DNA of 64,000 nucleotides from Tepidisphaeraceae bacterium (GCA_035998445.1 DASYHQ010000056.1:20460-84459); one strand, 5' to 3'. Positions 15,926-24,945 are shown, numbered from the stretch's first letter. Made by a program: numbers and translations. Notes: generated by a model from the sequence alone, not told the origin.

Positions 15926-17740
15926 TTACTCGAACCGAATGTCATCCAGGTAGAACGTGACCGGCTTGCCCTGCCCGGCCAGCGTCCAGACGAATCCCGT
16001 CTTGATCGTCGACAGGTCCTTGCCGGTCAGATCGATCTCGTATTCCTTCCAATCCTTGGTCAGCGTGACCGGCGCGATGCCCGACTCGCTCGAGTCGTTG
16101 AAGGGCTTGTCCTTGAGGATGCCGAGCTTGAACTCGACCTTCTCGCCGCCCTCTTCGCCGCGCGCCCAGAAGCTCAGGCGCTTGGCGCCGGTCAGGTTGA
16201 ATCCGCCGGGCAGGTCGCCCCAGTCGTTGGCGGGGCTCTGCCAGACGACGCCACCGAAGTTGTCGGAAGCGCGGTACGTGAACTTCATGCTCGTCGTGCC
16301 GCTGTGCGGATTGTTCGTGTTGCGCTCCTCCATGGCGATCGCGTCGGTGTTGCCCATCCAGCCCGAGGGGATGTAAGGCACCGTCGGCTGGCTGTCGGCA
16401 TAAACCACCAGCGGCAGGTTGGCCTTGGCCGCGGCGGGCTTGGCAGCGTCGCCGTTGACGTACAGCGACGTGTTGGCGACGGCGGCGCCGTTGTGGTCGT
16501 CGTGCACGACGGCGTACAGCCAGTAGGCGCCGCCGTCGGTGGGCATCTTCAGTTCCACCTCGCGCTCGCCGTTCTTCACGATCGCATCCGGGAACGACGG
16601 CGGCGAGACCTGCGCGTCGCCACCGGTCTGATACTCGCCGTAGTCTTTCGTTAGCCGCCACTCGATCTTCAGCGGGTCGCCTTCGGGGTCGGTCACGTCA
16701 ACCTTCGCCTTGATCGTCTCGCCCGGTTCCACGCGGGCGGCCCCAACCACCTCCACCGGTTTGATCTGCGGACACCGGTTAGCGGGCTTGTTGCCGCCCC
16801 ACAGTTCCGTCATCGTGTCGGTGGCTTCCAGCCGGCTGCCATCGGGCATGAACAGGCCAAACCAGGTGGCGCTGGCCTCCTGCTTGTTTCCCCAGGTGAA
16901 GGCGTACCCGCCGAGGCAGAGCTTGTCCTTCTCGGCCAGGATGGTCTTCTCGTAGGTGGCGCGGTACTGATCGGCCTTGGCGGTGCTGGTGAGCTCCTGC
17001 GGTGCGCCCCACTCGTTCTTGCCGACTTCCCACGTGCCCGCCGGGCCGTACTCGGTCATGATGAATGGCTTGGTACCGCCAGCGGCACGGTAGCGCTCGG
17101 CGATGGATGGGCCACCGCCGTACGAGTTGATGCCCATCACGTCCACGCTCGGGCAAAGCTTGTGGAACAGCGGCACCCGCTTGCCGCCGACTTCGGCGAA
17201 CACCGACATCGTCGGGTGGTTCGGGTCGAGCTCCTTGATCATCTTGGCGATGTCCTCGACCGCCTCGTAAATTAGTTCGTTGTCCGCCTCGGCATACCCT
17301 TCCATCTCGTTGCCGATCGCCCACATCAGCACCGCCGGGTGATCCTTGTACTTCATCACCGCCTGACGGGCGCGCTCCTTCTGCTCGCGCACTTGCTTGA
17401 CGCTGTTGTAGTCAAACCCGTGGCGCTCGTGCCCCAGCCAGATGCCGACGGTAACGGTGAGGCCGAGTTTCTGCGCCTCATCGAGCTTGGCGTCGATATC
17501 CTCGGCCCCCCACGTGCGGAACGAATTCCCGCCGCACTCTTTGAGGAAGGGTTTGGAGGCATCGCCACCCGCGCCTTCGATGAAGTAGGGTTGGCCTTCG
17601 CGGATGAGCTGGTAGTTGTCGCCGGACTTCTTCAGTTCCACCTTCGTGGCGGCGGCGTCGGCGGTACCACAGGCGGCTAGCGCGGCCAACCAAGCGGCGT
17701 GGGTCAGGATCGTTCGACTGATACGTTTGGACTGATTCAT
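15926..17740 (-). CDS. Secreted clan GH-A glycoside hydrolase with C-terminal carbohydrate-binding-like domain
   Basis: 604 residues. The MNQSKRISRTILTHAAWLAA signal peptide ends near ADA. The catalytic TIM barrel (~25-330) has VLMWAIGNEMEG with the acid/base Glu after Asn, as in clan GH-A, and PFIMTEYGP with the nucleophile Glu. The opening GQPYFIEGAGGDASKPFLKECGGNSFRTW resembles the GH2-type barrel start. Then comes an Ig-like segment (~375-480) and a jelly-roll domain ending VTFYLDDIRFE, like carbohydrate-binding modules. The exact family (GH2-like, GH5, GH158 or other) is not decided by eye. Its place beside GH81 suggests work on beta-glucan. Confidence 0.85.
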   Translation of the reverse strand: MNQSKRISRTILTHAAWLAALAACGTADAAATKVELKKSGDNYQLIREGQPYFIEGAGGDASKPFLKECGGNSFRTWGAEDIDAKLDEAQKLGLTVTVGIWLGHERHGFDYNSVKQVREQKERARQAVMKYKDHPAVLMWAIGNEMEGYAEADNELIYEAVEDIAKMIKELDPNHPTMSVFAEVGGKRVPLFHKLCPSVDVMGINSYGGGPSIAERYRAAGGTKPFIMTEYGPAGTWEVGKNEWGAPQELTSTAKADQYRATYEKTILAEKDKLCLGGYAFTWGNKQEASATWFGLFMPDGSRLEATDTMTELWGGNKPANRCPQIKPVEVVGAARVEPGETIKAKVDVTDPEGDPLKIEWRLTKDYGEYQTGGDAQVSPPSFPDAIVKNGEREVELKMPTDGGAYWLYAVVHDDHNGAAVANTSLYVNGDAAKPAAAKANLPLVVYADSQPTVPYIPSGWMGNTDAIAMEERNTNNPHSGTTSMKFTYRASDNFGGVVWQSPANDWGDLPGGFNLTGAKRLSFWARGEEGGEKVEFKLGILKDKPFNDSSESGIAPVTLTKDWKEYEIDLTGKDLSTIKTGFVWTLAGQGKPVTFYLDDIRFE

Positions 17741-17832
17741 GTAGTGACTTCCAAAGGTGATTGTTTCAGATGCTGGAATAGAATCCGCTTCAGCGGATGA
17801 GACGGTTGTGCGGCCAAGCGCCGTTAACGCGT

Positions 17833-18642
17833 TTAGTAGTACGACGAGATGTTCCGCCACCGCAGCGAATCATTCGTGGCTGTCGTTGGCCGGGGGAAGC
17901 TGCTGGCGTGGCCATCGACGAAGAGGACGTTGGTGAAGCCAGCCTTAAGGCTCCCGTGGCGGTAGCGAAGTTTGTACGTCGTGGTGTTGTCGGAGTCGCT
18001 CCAGAACGGCAATCCAACGCCGTGGGCGCCACCCGAAGTGGGATCGGTGACTACCCGGTTGGCATTGGCTGGGTTATCGATGATGCCGCCATAGGTGTAC
18101 TTGTCCGTGTACTCCAAGAACCCCGACGCCGTCAGGTCCGGCGGCGGCTGGCTGCTGTCCCCGATCGCGATCACCTCGGCCGACCGCTTGATCTGCGACA
18201 CCTTGCGAAGGCGTTCGTTTGCCGGCGTTGGCGGGGTCAGCGACAGGTGAACCCCGCGGTTCGCGCCATAGCTGCGTGGGAACTGAACGCTGACACGAGG
18301 CGAGGCGCCACAAGTCCAGACCGTGCTGTTCTCCTGATTTGGGAGGTACTTCTTCAGGATGCCCTCCATTCGATCTGCCTGCTGGCCGGAAGGGTCATAG
18401 TTGCCCTTCGAGTCCACCCGGTAACCCGGCGCAAAGCAAGGGAACAGGTAGCCCTTGTTATCGCTCGAGTACAAAGCAGATGCTTGGCCGATCTGCCGCA
18501 GCTGGCTCAGACAACTGACCGTGACGGCCGCCGCGCGCGCCTTGTTGAGGGCCGGCAACAGCATCGAGATCAACAGCGCGATGATTCCGATCACCACGAG
18601 AAGTTCAACGAGCGTGAACGCGTAACGTTTGGTGCGTGACAT
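17833..18642 (-). CDS. Second pseudopilin of the glucan locus
   Basis: 269 residues starting [20 protein letters not shown]. The leader cleavage site is A-F rather than the usual G-F, a noticeable deviation because the -1 glycine is normally needed by prepilin peptidase. The C-terminal [27 protein letters not shown] is the planctomycete pseudopilin signature. The middle ([39 protein letters not shown]) follows the same plan as the pseudopilin at 14949. It lies 92 bases upstream of the GH-A hydrolase, so pseudopilin and hydrolase alternate in the cluster. Confidence 0.92.
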   Translation of the reverse strand: MSRTKRYAFTLVELLVVIGIIALLISMLLPALNKARAAAVTVSCLSQLRQIGQASALYSSDNKGYLFPCFAPGYRVDSKGNYDPSGQQADRMEGILKKYLPNQENSTVWTCGASPRVSVQFPRSYGANRGVHLSLTPPTPANERLRKVSQIKRSAEVIAIGDSSQPPPDLTASGFLEYTDKYTYGGIIDNPANANRVVTDPTSGGAHGVGLPFWSDSDNTTTYKLRYRHGSLKAGFTNVLFVDGHASSFPRPTTATNDSLRWRNISSYY

Positions 18643-18724
18643 GACGGCTCCGACTGCGAGAGGTGTACTGCTAAGACAAGGCCGGCGGCCCGCGGTTGGC
18701 GGGCCGCCGACGGAAGAGGGACGC

Positions 18725-19438
18725 TTAGTGAGCGGCACGCTTGCGACGCAGGGCGGCCAGGGCGCCAAGGCCCAAGACCGACAAAGCGGCGGGCTCGGGG
18801 ACGGCGGCGACGCCGTCATCAAAGACCACGTTGTCGAAGTTGAAGGTCGACGTGAACGTCGAGTTGGCACCGACCACCGTGTACAACACCAGTTGCGCCG
18901 CCGTTACGGTATTACCGAAATCGGTGCCGGTCGGCACTGCGGCGGTGGTGAAGCTGACGGTTTGGTACTCGGCATTCTTCGAAAGAGTCAGGAAACCGCC
19001 TTCCTGTACGGCTCCACCGGCACCGTTCACGAACCGATATCGAAGCTGCGCAAGTCCTGACGTGAACGTGTCGACGGGAACTTGGATATCGAGACCGAAC
19101 GTGTAGGTAGAGCCAGCGACCGCGGGAATGTTGAACTCGGACGAACGGATTTCGCGGATTGTGCCAGCGCCATCTCCGCCCGACAATTGCACGCTGAGCG
19201 CGGCAGTGGTCGATGGGTTTCCGCCCGTCGCTGTCCGTCCGATTGAACCCGTCCCTGGGCCACCGGCGGCCGTGACCGTGTAGCCAGCAGCGCTGGTCTG
19301 CCCGGTCGCCGTATTCAGCAACGGCGCTGAACCGTCAGCCGTCTCGAAGCCAGCATTTGCGGCATAGTTTGCCGCCGACACCGGTATGGCCATAGCGACA
19401 ACCGAAAGCGACGCGAACAGAATCGTGCTGCGAACCAT
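18725..19438 (-). CDS. PEP-CTERM exported protein of the glucan locus
   Basis: 237 residues from the ATG at 19438, chosen for the excellent upstream GGAGGAG. Signal peptide [20 protein letters not shown], cut near VSAA. The body opens [13 protein letters not shown] and continues as a jelly-roll ([32 protein letters not shown]), the layout of carbohydrate-binding-module-like domains. The tail [20 protein letters not shown] then RRKRAAH is a standard PEP-CTERM sorting signal. It may bind glucan at the cell surface; that is inference from location. First structural gene after the LacI regulator gene. Confidence 0.92.
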   Translation of the reverse strand: MVRSTILFASLSVVAMAIPVSAANYAANAGFETADGSAPLLNTATGQTSAAGYTVTAAGGPGTGSIGRTATGGNPSTTAALSVQLSGGDGAGTIREIRSSEFNIPAVAGSTYTFGLDIQVPVDTFTSGLAQLRYRFVNGAGGAVQEGGFLTLSKNAEYQTVSFTTAAVPTGTDFGNTVTAAQLVLYTVVGANSTFTSTFNFDNVVFDDGVAAVPEPAALSVLGLGALAALRRKRAAH

Positions 19439-19570
19439 ATGTTTCTCCTCCTGCGGACTTCGCGTGTCGATGACACGCACTTGATGTGGACCATGGTCAC
19501 AACGGACCATCGTTGGACTGCCCGCCCTGCCGCTCTAACGGCCGGGCCGACCTCATTGTCTTCGGGTCTG

Positions 19571-20584
19571 TTAGTTTGTTGAGCCTGCGCCAGGCGGCGC
19601 CGTCGAACCGTGTACTTCCAGCCAAGTGCGCATCGCCTTTTGGACGACGGGCATATCACCGGCGCTGGTGGCCAGCAGGTGACAGGCCGCGAACGCCTCG
19701 CGGCCGAGGGCCTCGGCGTCCTGGCAGACGGCCGTCAGCTCGGGGGTTAAGCCGTAGCGCATCTGCGTGTCGTCGAACCCGACGATCGACAGGTCTTCCG
19801 GCACGCGCACGCCCGTGCGACGCGCCTCGCTCAGCAAACCGACGACGGCGGCGGCGTCGGTCATGAAGACGGCGGTCGGCGCATCGGGCAGCGTGCGCAG
19901 CCGCCGCAGGGCCTGGGCTCCGGGCTCGCGGTGGGCCGGCACGCGTAGCACCAGCTTCGGGTCGAACTCGATTCCGGCGTCCTGCAGGGCCTGCGTGTAG
20001 CCGGCGACGCGGTCGGCGTGGTCGGAGTCGTCGACGATGTTGATGCAGATCGCGATCCGGCGATGGCCGAGATGAATCAAATGCTCGACGGCCTCGCGGC
20101 TGCTGTCGCGCGAACAGGCATAGATGTAGTTGACCTTCGGGTTCTCGAACCGGTCGGCGACGACGACGGCGGGAAAGCCCTCTTCGGCGATCGCCTCGCA
20201 GACCGTGCGGGTCGCGAGCGTCGTTCGCAACACCGCGCCGCGCACACCCTTGCGCAGGAACATCTGCGTGTACGTCTCGCCCGGCAGGCGCGCCCGGCGG
20301 GCGTCGAGGATCAGCAGGTCGTAGCCGTGTTCTTCCATCCCGCACGACATGCCGTACATCAGCGCCGCGTCGAACGGGGAGCCGAGCGACGATTCACCCG
20401 TGTGGACGAACGCGATGTTGCTGGTCGACTTGCGACCGACGTTGGCGACGTATCCGGCCTCGTTGCTGGCGGCAACCACGCGTTCGCGGACGTCCTTGCT
20501 GACCATCGGGTGATTGTTCAGCACCCGCGACACCGTGGCCGCTGAGACGCCCGCCCGCTTCGCGATGATTCTTACGTTTGCCAC
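19571..20584 (-). CDS. LacI-family transcriptional regulator
   Basis: 337 residues from a GTG start (VANVRIIAKRAGVSAATVSR), which is exactly where a LacI helix-turn-helix begins; longer starts add non-family sequence. The hinge region RVVAASNEAGYVANVGRKST leads to the periplasmic-binding-like effector domain (AFVHTGESSLGSPFDAALMYG, VVVADRFENPKVNYIYACSR, AVFMTDAAAVVGLLSEARRTGVRVPEDLSIVGFDD). It most likely senses a sugar and controls the downstream PEP-CTERM/pseudopilin/hydrolase genes. The AT-rich upstream region contains TGAAACTGTTTCTG (20610s), a small palindrome that could be an autoregulatory operator. Confidence 0.93.
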   Translation of the reverse strand: MANVRIIAKRAGVSAATVSRVLNNHPMVSKDVRERVVAASNEAGYVANVGRKSTSNIAFVHTGESSLGSPFDAALMYGMSCGMEEHGYDLLILDARRARLPGETYTQMFLRKGVRGAVLRTTLATRTVCEAIAEEGFPAVVVADRFENPKVNYIYACSRDSSREAVEHLIHLGHRRIAICINIVDDSDHADRVAGYTQALQDAGIEFDPKLVLRVPAHREPGAQALRRLRTLPDAPTAVFMTDAAAVVGLLSEARRTGVRVPEDLSIVGFDDTQMRYGLTPELTAVCQDAEALGREAFAACHLLATSAGDMPVVQKAMRTWLEVHGSTAPPGAGSTN

Positions 20585-20800
20585 AGATTTGCCTTCGGAA
20601 CGGGACGGATATGAAACTGTTTCTGTGACAACATACACCGGCTTTTCACGAAGGCAAATCAGAATTTTTGTTTTGCGGTGGGGTATAAGCCTTCGCGAGC
20701 GCAACCGTATTTTTTACCGATATTTGGCGATTTTTAGCACTTGGCGCGAGAAATATCAGGTTGTGGCCGTGTGATAACGATGGGTAAAGAGGAATGAAAG
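20585..20800. promoter_or_regulatory. AT-rich upstream region of the LacI gene
   Basis: Noticeably AT-rich against the genome background, with TTTTTGTTTTGCGG and TATTTTTTACCGATATTTGG. It holds a short palindrome GAAACTGTTTC about 30 bases upstream of the regulator start. It is the likely promoter region; exact -35/-10 boxes are not assigned. Confidence 0.4.
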
Positions 20801-20842
20801 AGGCCACGATTCACTGAAACATGTTTCAGTGAATCGTGGCCT
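20801..20842 (-). terminator. Perfect 42-bp palindrome, probable terminator of the lipoprotein gene
   Basis: Perfect inverted repeat without a loop spacer, centred on GAAACATGTTTC, arms AGGCCACGATTCACTG. It lies 49 bases past the stop of the minus-strand gene at 20891, and on that strand the hairpin is followed by CTTTCATTCCTCTTT, a pyrimidine/T-rich tract. The centre TGAAACATGTTTCA resembles a LacI-type operator, so an operator role is the alternative. Confidence 0.5.
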
Positions 20843-20890
20843 GTCAGGGCGTGTATCGGTATCGCGATCGGCGCGTGGCCGGTCGGGAGG

Positions 20891-21355
20891 TTAGATGGCG
20901 ATCTTTGACGGCACGTCGTAGATCGCGCCGTTACGCAGGATCTGGACGCTCTGGATGCGCGGCTGGCCGTTCACGGACTTCGGAATCGTGTTGCCACGGC
21001 CATCGTAGAACATCTTGAAGTTCAGCGTGCGCAGGCGGCCAGCCTCGATCTTCGGGACGTACACGACGTACTTGCCGTTCACCCAGACCTCCACCTCGTC
21101 CCACTGCTCGCTCGACAGGTTGGTCAGCTGGACGACCTCCAGCGTGTAGTCGAGCCGAGCCACCCCGTCGGCGGCGCCGGCCTTGGGCAGGTCGGCCTTG
21201 AACGGGTGACGGTTGGCGGCGTCGGCGCTGAACTCGGCGGGCTTGCGGTTGAGCGCCGGGTCCGAATTGGCGAAGAACGTCGCCTGCTTCGTGCAACCCA
21301 CCATCGCCACCGACAACCCGACGAACGTCAACGCGACCTGCAACATACGGCTCAT
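20891..21355 (-). CDS. Small lipoprotein, unknown function
   Basis: 154 residues; start at MSRMLQVAL with AGGAG 8 bases upstream. Signal peptide with lipobox VAMVGC, so the mature protein begins at Cys and is membrane-anchored. The body has strands such as LDYTLEVVQLTNLSSEQWDE, VEVWVNGKYVVYVPKIEAGR, LRTLNFKMFYDGRG and ends NGAIYDVPSKIAI, a small beta-domain. It resembles conserved planctomycete lipoproteins that I cannot name. Single gene with its own probable terminator. Confidence 0.85.
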   Translation of the reverse strand: MSRMLQVALTFVGLSVAMVGCTKQATFFANSDPALNRKPAEFSADAANRHPFKADLPKAGAADGVARLDYTLEVVQLTNLSSEQWDEVEVWVNGKYVVYVPKIEAGRLRTLNFKMFYDGRGNTIPKSVNGQPRIQSVQILRNGAIYDVPSKIAI

Positions 21356-21499
21356 TGTGAATCTCCTGCGAGTACAACCATCCAATAACATGGGCCGGTA
21401 GACCAACCCATTTATGTTATCGGACGCAGGCGACCCGAATCTTCAATCCACTGGCGGCGCGAATGGAAAACCGTTTGGGCGCTGTCATTCGGCACTCCC

Positions 21500-22705
21500 C
21501 TACCCGAGGGTCTTCAACCACGCTTCGATGCGGTCGATGCCCTTGTCGATGTTCTCCATGCTGGTCGCGAAGCTCAGGCGGACGTGCGTCTCGAAGCCGC
21601 TGTCGTTGCCGGGAACGACGGCGACGTGGGCCTGCTCCAGCAGCGCCGCGCTGAAGCTGACGGCGTCGGTGATCTCGGCGTTGCCCGCCTTCTTACCGAA
21701 GTAGGCCGAGACGTTCGGAAAGCAGTAGAACGCCCCTTGCGGCCGCACGCAGGTGACGTTGGGCAGCTTGCTTAAGCGCTCCCACATGTGCCGGCCACGC
21801 TTCTCGAACTGCACGCGCATCTGCTCGACGCTTTCAGCGGCCCGGGGGTCGGTGAGCGCCAGGGCGGCGGGCATCTGCGTGAAGCTGGTGATGTGGCTGG
21901 TCATCTGGCTTTGCAGCTTGTTGATCGCGTCGATGATCGGCTTCGGTCCGCCGATATAGCCGATGCGCCAGCCGGTCATCGCAAAGCTCTTGCTGTGGCA
22001 GTTGAAGGTCAGCGTCTGGTCGAGCAGGCGATCGTCCAACGCGGCAAAACTGACGAATTTCAAGCCGTCGTAGACCAGCTTTTCGTAAATTTCGTCTGAA
22101 AAGACGACGACGTTCGGGTGCTTCACCATCACGTCGGCCAGCGCCTTCAGTTCGTCGGGCGTGTAGGCATGACCGGCCGGATTACTAGGGGAATTGATCA
22201 CGACCACCTTCGTCCGCGGCCCGATCGCGCGCTCCAGTTGCTGCGGTGTGATCTTGAAACCGTTCGCCTCCTCGCCGCGCACGACCTTCGGTGTGCCACC
22301 GGCCAGCTTCACCTGTTCGGGATAGCTGACCCAGAACGGCGACAGGATGACGACCTCGTCGCCGGGGTTCAGGATCGCCATGAACGCCATGTACAGGCAG
22401 TGCTTGCCCCCGGCACCCACGGTCACGTTCTCGGGCTTGTACGGCAGCCCGTTCTCCTTCTGGAACTTGTCGGCAATCGCGGACTTCAGTTCGGGGAACG
22501 AGGGGGTCGGCGTGTACTTGGTCTGTCCCTTATCCAGCGCGGCCTTGGCGGCCTCCTTGATGAACGCGGGCGTGTCGAAGTCCGGCTCGCCGGCACCGAA
22601 CCCGACGACGTCCACCCCCGCTTTCTTCAACGCGTTCGCCTTGGCGGTGACGGCCAGGGTGATCGATTCGGACACCAGCTTCATACGCTCTGCAAGGGCA
22701 ACCAT
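21500..22705 (-). CDS. Class I aminotransferase, aspartate aminotransferase type
   Basis: 401 residues; start at the ATG (MVALAERMKLV) preceded by GGAG at proper spacing. PLP-dependent fold type I: FGAGEPDFDTP substrate loop, INSPSNPAG, FSDEIYEKLVYDG, and NCHSKSFAMTGWRIGY with the PLP lysine in SKSFAMTG. VRLSFATSMENIDKGIDRI contains the carboxylate-binding Arg of the family. Closest by pattern to the Ib subgroup of aspartate (or aspartate/prephenate) aminotransferases. It transfers amino groups between aspartate and 2-oxoglutarate; prephenate or aromatic substrates cannot be excluded. Cytoplasmic. Confidence 0.93.
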   Translation of the reverse strand: MVALAERMKLVSESITLAVTAKANALKKAGVDVVGFGAGEPDFDTPAFIKEAAKAALDKGQTKYTPTPSFPELKSAIADKFQKENGLPYKPENVTVGAGGKHCLYMAFMAILNPGDEVVILSPFWVSYPEQVKLAGGTPKVVRGEEANGFKITPQQLERAIGPRTKVVVINSPSNPAGHAYTPDELKALADVMVKHPNVVVFSDEIYEKLVYDGLKFVSFAALDDRLLDQTLTFNCHSKSFAMTGWRIGYIGGPKPIIDAINKLQSQMTSHITSFTQMPAALALTDPRAAESVEQMRVQFEKRGRHMWERLSKLPNVTCVRPQGAFYCFPNVSAYFGKKAGNAEITDAVSFSAALLEQAHVAVVPGNDSGFETHVRLSFATSMENIDKGIDRIEAWLKTLG

Positions 22706-22815
22706 TTGAGGCTCCAATGTTGGGAAATCAGCGGCGGGAAACGGTATCGGGGGGGCGGGAAGAAGGCAAATGACCAGGCCCGGTAGTATGTCCGTTTGAA
22801 TTGAGACGGGTCTTT

Positions 22816-22858
22816 ACCCCCTCTCCCGGTACACCGGGGGAGGGCTGGGGAGGGGGCC
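22816..22858. repeat. Family F palindrome (CCCTCTCCCGG / CCGGGGGAGGG)
   Basis: CCCCTCTCCCGGTACACCGG followed by GGGAGGGC. Related sequences occur near 25550-25592 and as the inner arms of the composite element at 28209-28494. Confidence 0.65.
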
Positions 22859-22993
22859 TGTTCTCTTCTCTTACCATGACACGTGCGACGGCGCAGCCCT
22901 CTGACCGTTTGGGATTTGGAGCTTGGTCATTTGTTGGTCATTGGGCTTGGGATTTTGCATTCCGATCCTTCCAATCCAGCCGATACCACCCCA

Positions 22994-23563
22994 ATGCCCC
23001 TGCGCCTCTCACTGAGCCCGGAAACCGTCGCCGGTCAGGCGGAACTGATCTTCGATGGTGACCACCTCCAACGGGTCGTGCTGGAGGGGATCTTGACCGC
23101 GAAGGTCAGCCTGGCGATCGCGACGGCGGACTTCAAGGCGATGCTGATCCCGCGGCCGCGCGAACGGCGGGCGAAGTCGATCGTGCAGCACCTGCGCGCC
23201 CTGGCCGACCGTGGCGTCGAGATCCGCCTGCTGCATGCCGGCACGCCATCGTCGGCGGCGCTGCGCGAGCTGAAGGTCGCGCTGCCGCACAACCTCACGA
23301 TCCGCCGCTGCCCGCGCCTGCACGCCAAGACGGTCGTCGTCGACTGCAGCGCGATGTACCTCGGCAGCGCCAACCTCACCGGCGCCGGCCTAGGCGCCAA
23401 GGCCGACGGCCGACGCAACTTCGAGTGGGGCGTGTGGACGAGAAGCGGGTCGATGATCGACGCCGTGCTGGCGCAGTTCGACGCGTTGTGGGAAGGCCAC
23501 CACTGCGAAACCTGCAAGCGCCGCGACGTCTGCCCCGTGCCGCTGGAAGAGCCGGATCTGTAG
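22994..23563 (+). CDS. Phospholipase D-like protein with one HKD motif
   Basis: 189 residues from MPLRLSLSPETVAG. A single PLD-type catalytic motif is present: RLHAKTVVVDCSAMYLGSANLTGAG, i.e. HxK(x)4D then GSANLT. One HKD per chain implies that two subunits form the active site, as in Nuc-type endonucleases and minimal PLDs. The C-terminus has HCETCKRRDVCP, a Cys cluster that could bind metal. Genuine phospholipid substrate or nucleic acid cleavage cannot be told apart; the short form favours a nuclease-like role. No signal peptide. Confidence 0.85.
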   Translation: MPLRLSLSPETVAGQAELIFDGDHLQRVVLEGILTAKVSLAIATADFKAMLIPRPRERRAKSIVQHLRALADRGVEIRLLHAGTPSSAALRELKVALPHNLTIRRCPRLHAKTVVVDCSAMYLGSANLTGAGLGAKADGRRNFEWGVWTRSGSMIDAVLAQFDALWEGHHCETCKRRDVCPVPLEEPDL

Positions 23564-23590
23564 GACCTGCGAGTAGTCTCGCGTTGCAGT

Positions 23591-23735
23591 TCTTCTGTAG
23601 GACAGGCATTCCTGCCTGTCTTTCCCTCGTCTTCCTCTCTCCCCGTATTCCTACTTCTGTGGCACAGGCATTCTTGCCTGTGTCTCCCCCTGTCTTCTGT
23701 CTTGGGCGGGACGGACATTCCTGTCTGACTCTCTT
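23591..23735. repeat. Family B palindromic repeats, first cluster after the PLD gene
   Basis: Three tandem units: CTGTAGGACAGGCATTCCTG, GTGGCACAGGCATTCTTGCC and GGGACGGACATTCCTGTC. Same unit order and spacers (CTGTCT...CCCCGTATTC) as at 2843-2992. Inverted partners lie at 24078-24184. Confidence 0.85.
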
Positions 23736-24288
23736 TGCGTTGCGCTCCCCTAAAGAAAACGTAAGAGACGCGAAGTCTCGAAGGCACGAAGGAAGCGCGA
23801 AGGAAACCGCAACCCGATGCCCTGGCGGCGGTTTGGGCAAGCGAAAACGCGAACTTGTGCACCATTGTGCACCATTCTGCACCATCGGGTGATGGGAATG
23901 GGGTCTGGCCACGTCCTCGGCACGTCTATTCATATGTCAAAGAGCACACTATCCATCTCTACGCCCGCGCTGCGCGATTAAGTCGAGTTTGGCGCAACGC
24001 CCTCTGTTTTCTTCGTGTCTATCTTTGCGTCTTCGTGCCTTTGTGGCTCCCCATATTGGGTCGTGGCTCCGCCGCGTGGCAGGCAAGAATGTCCGCGCCA
24101 CCAAAGACAGAAAATAGGCAGAGAGAATACGGAGGGATAGGAAGACGGGGGGAGAGACAGGCAGGAATGCCTGTCCTACAGAAGATTGGAGAACGTGTGG
24201 AGTGGAAAAGCTGATACCGCTCCACCGTTATTATACGGTAGAGGGGACTGGACGCGTGCGCCGAACAAATCGTAGCAATGTTAGAAAG
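23736..24288. other. Gene-free region with inverted family B repeats
   Basis: No gene is supported. Family B units in reverse orientation occupy about 24078-24184 (GGCAGGCAAGAATGTCCGCG; GACAGGCAGGAATGCCTGTC), facing the cluster at 23591. A direct triplet GTGCACCATTGTGCACCATT followed by CTGCACCATC lies near 23856-23885. The rest shows no structure I can name. Confidence 0.6.
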
Positions 24289-24323
24289 AACGACGGCCCT
24301 CCCGTTGTGGGAGGGCCGTCGTT
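24289..24323 (-). terminator. Rho-independent terminator of the 24370-24945 gene
   Basis: 15-bp perfect stem AACGACGGCCCTCCC / GGGAGGGCCGTCGTT with a 5-base loop. Read on the minus strand it lies 47 bases after the stop and is followed by CTTTCTAACATT, a short T-rich tail. Confidence 0.8.
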
Positions 24324-24369
24324 TGTCGGTGTTCGTTCGCGGGTACGCGTGTCGCACCCTTAGCGAAGC

Positions 24370-24945
24370 TTACATTCCCGGAGCCGTCACGCCGCCACCG
24401 GCCTTGGCGGTGTTGTACATGGTCTTCAGCTGCTGATAGCGGGGCTTCAGGGCCTCAGGCATCTGGGCCTGCATGCCCTCCAGCTTGGCCATGGCTTGGT
24501 CGGCCATTTCCATCTTGTTTTCACGAACATACTGCGTGGCCTGCGTGATGAGGGTCTCGGCCTCGTTCTGCGCGCTGGCGGCGGTGCCGGTGACGCCCGT
24601 GGAGTCGGCGGGGCTGTCGGCGGCGGCGTCCTTGGCTTCGCTGCCGGCGTTACGCACCTCGGTGCCGGCGTTGATGATCGCCTGACCAGCACGGTCGGCG
24701 GCATTGCCCGCGGCATCGACGGCGCCCGACGCCGTGTTCGCCGCGCCCTCGCCGGCATTCTCCACCGCATTTCCGGTCGCGTTGGCGGCGTTGTTCATGT
24801 CATTGGTGGTGTTCTCGGCCGCAGGCGCCGGTGCAGGCGTGGTCGGCGTCGCGGGAGTTACCGTATCGGTGGTCTCCGATCGATCACAGCCAACAATAGC
24901 GGCCAACGACAACGCTGCGGCAACGGCAAGATAATTCTGACGCAT
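24370..24945 (-). CDS. Lipoprotein with LEA-like Ala/Asn/Glu repeats
   Basis: 191 residues; GGAGG lies 6 bases before the ATG. Signal peptide MRQNYLAVAAALSLAAIVGC with lipobox AIVGC. After a Thr/Pro/Ala linker (~28-45), residues ~50-110 form an amphipathic low-complexity stretch (NAANATGNAVENAGEGAANT, DAAGNAADRAGQAIINAGTE) like LEA or apolipoprotein-like helices, then a helical end (TLITQATQYVRENKMEMADQ, EALKPRYQQLKTMYNTAK). It may be a stress or envelope-spacer protein. A strong terminator follows, so it is monocistronic. Confidence 0.85.
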   Translation of the reverse strand: MRQNYLAVAAALSLAAIVGCDRSETTDTVTPATPTTPAPAPAAENTTNDMNNAANATGNAVENAGEGAANTASGAVDAAGNAADRAGQAIINAGTEVRNAGSEAKDAAADSPADSTGVTGTAASAQNEAETLITQATQYVRENKMEMADQAMAKLEGMQAQMPEALKPRYQQLKTMYNTAKAGGGVTAPGM

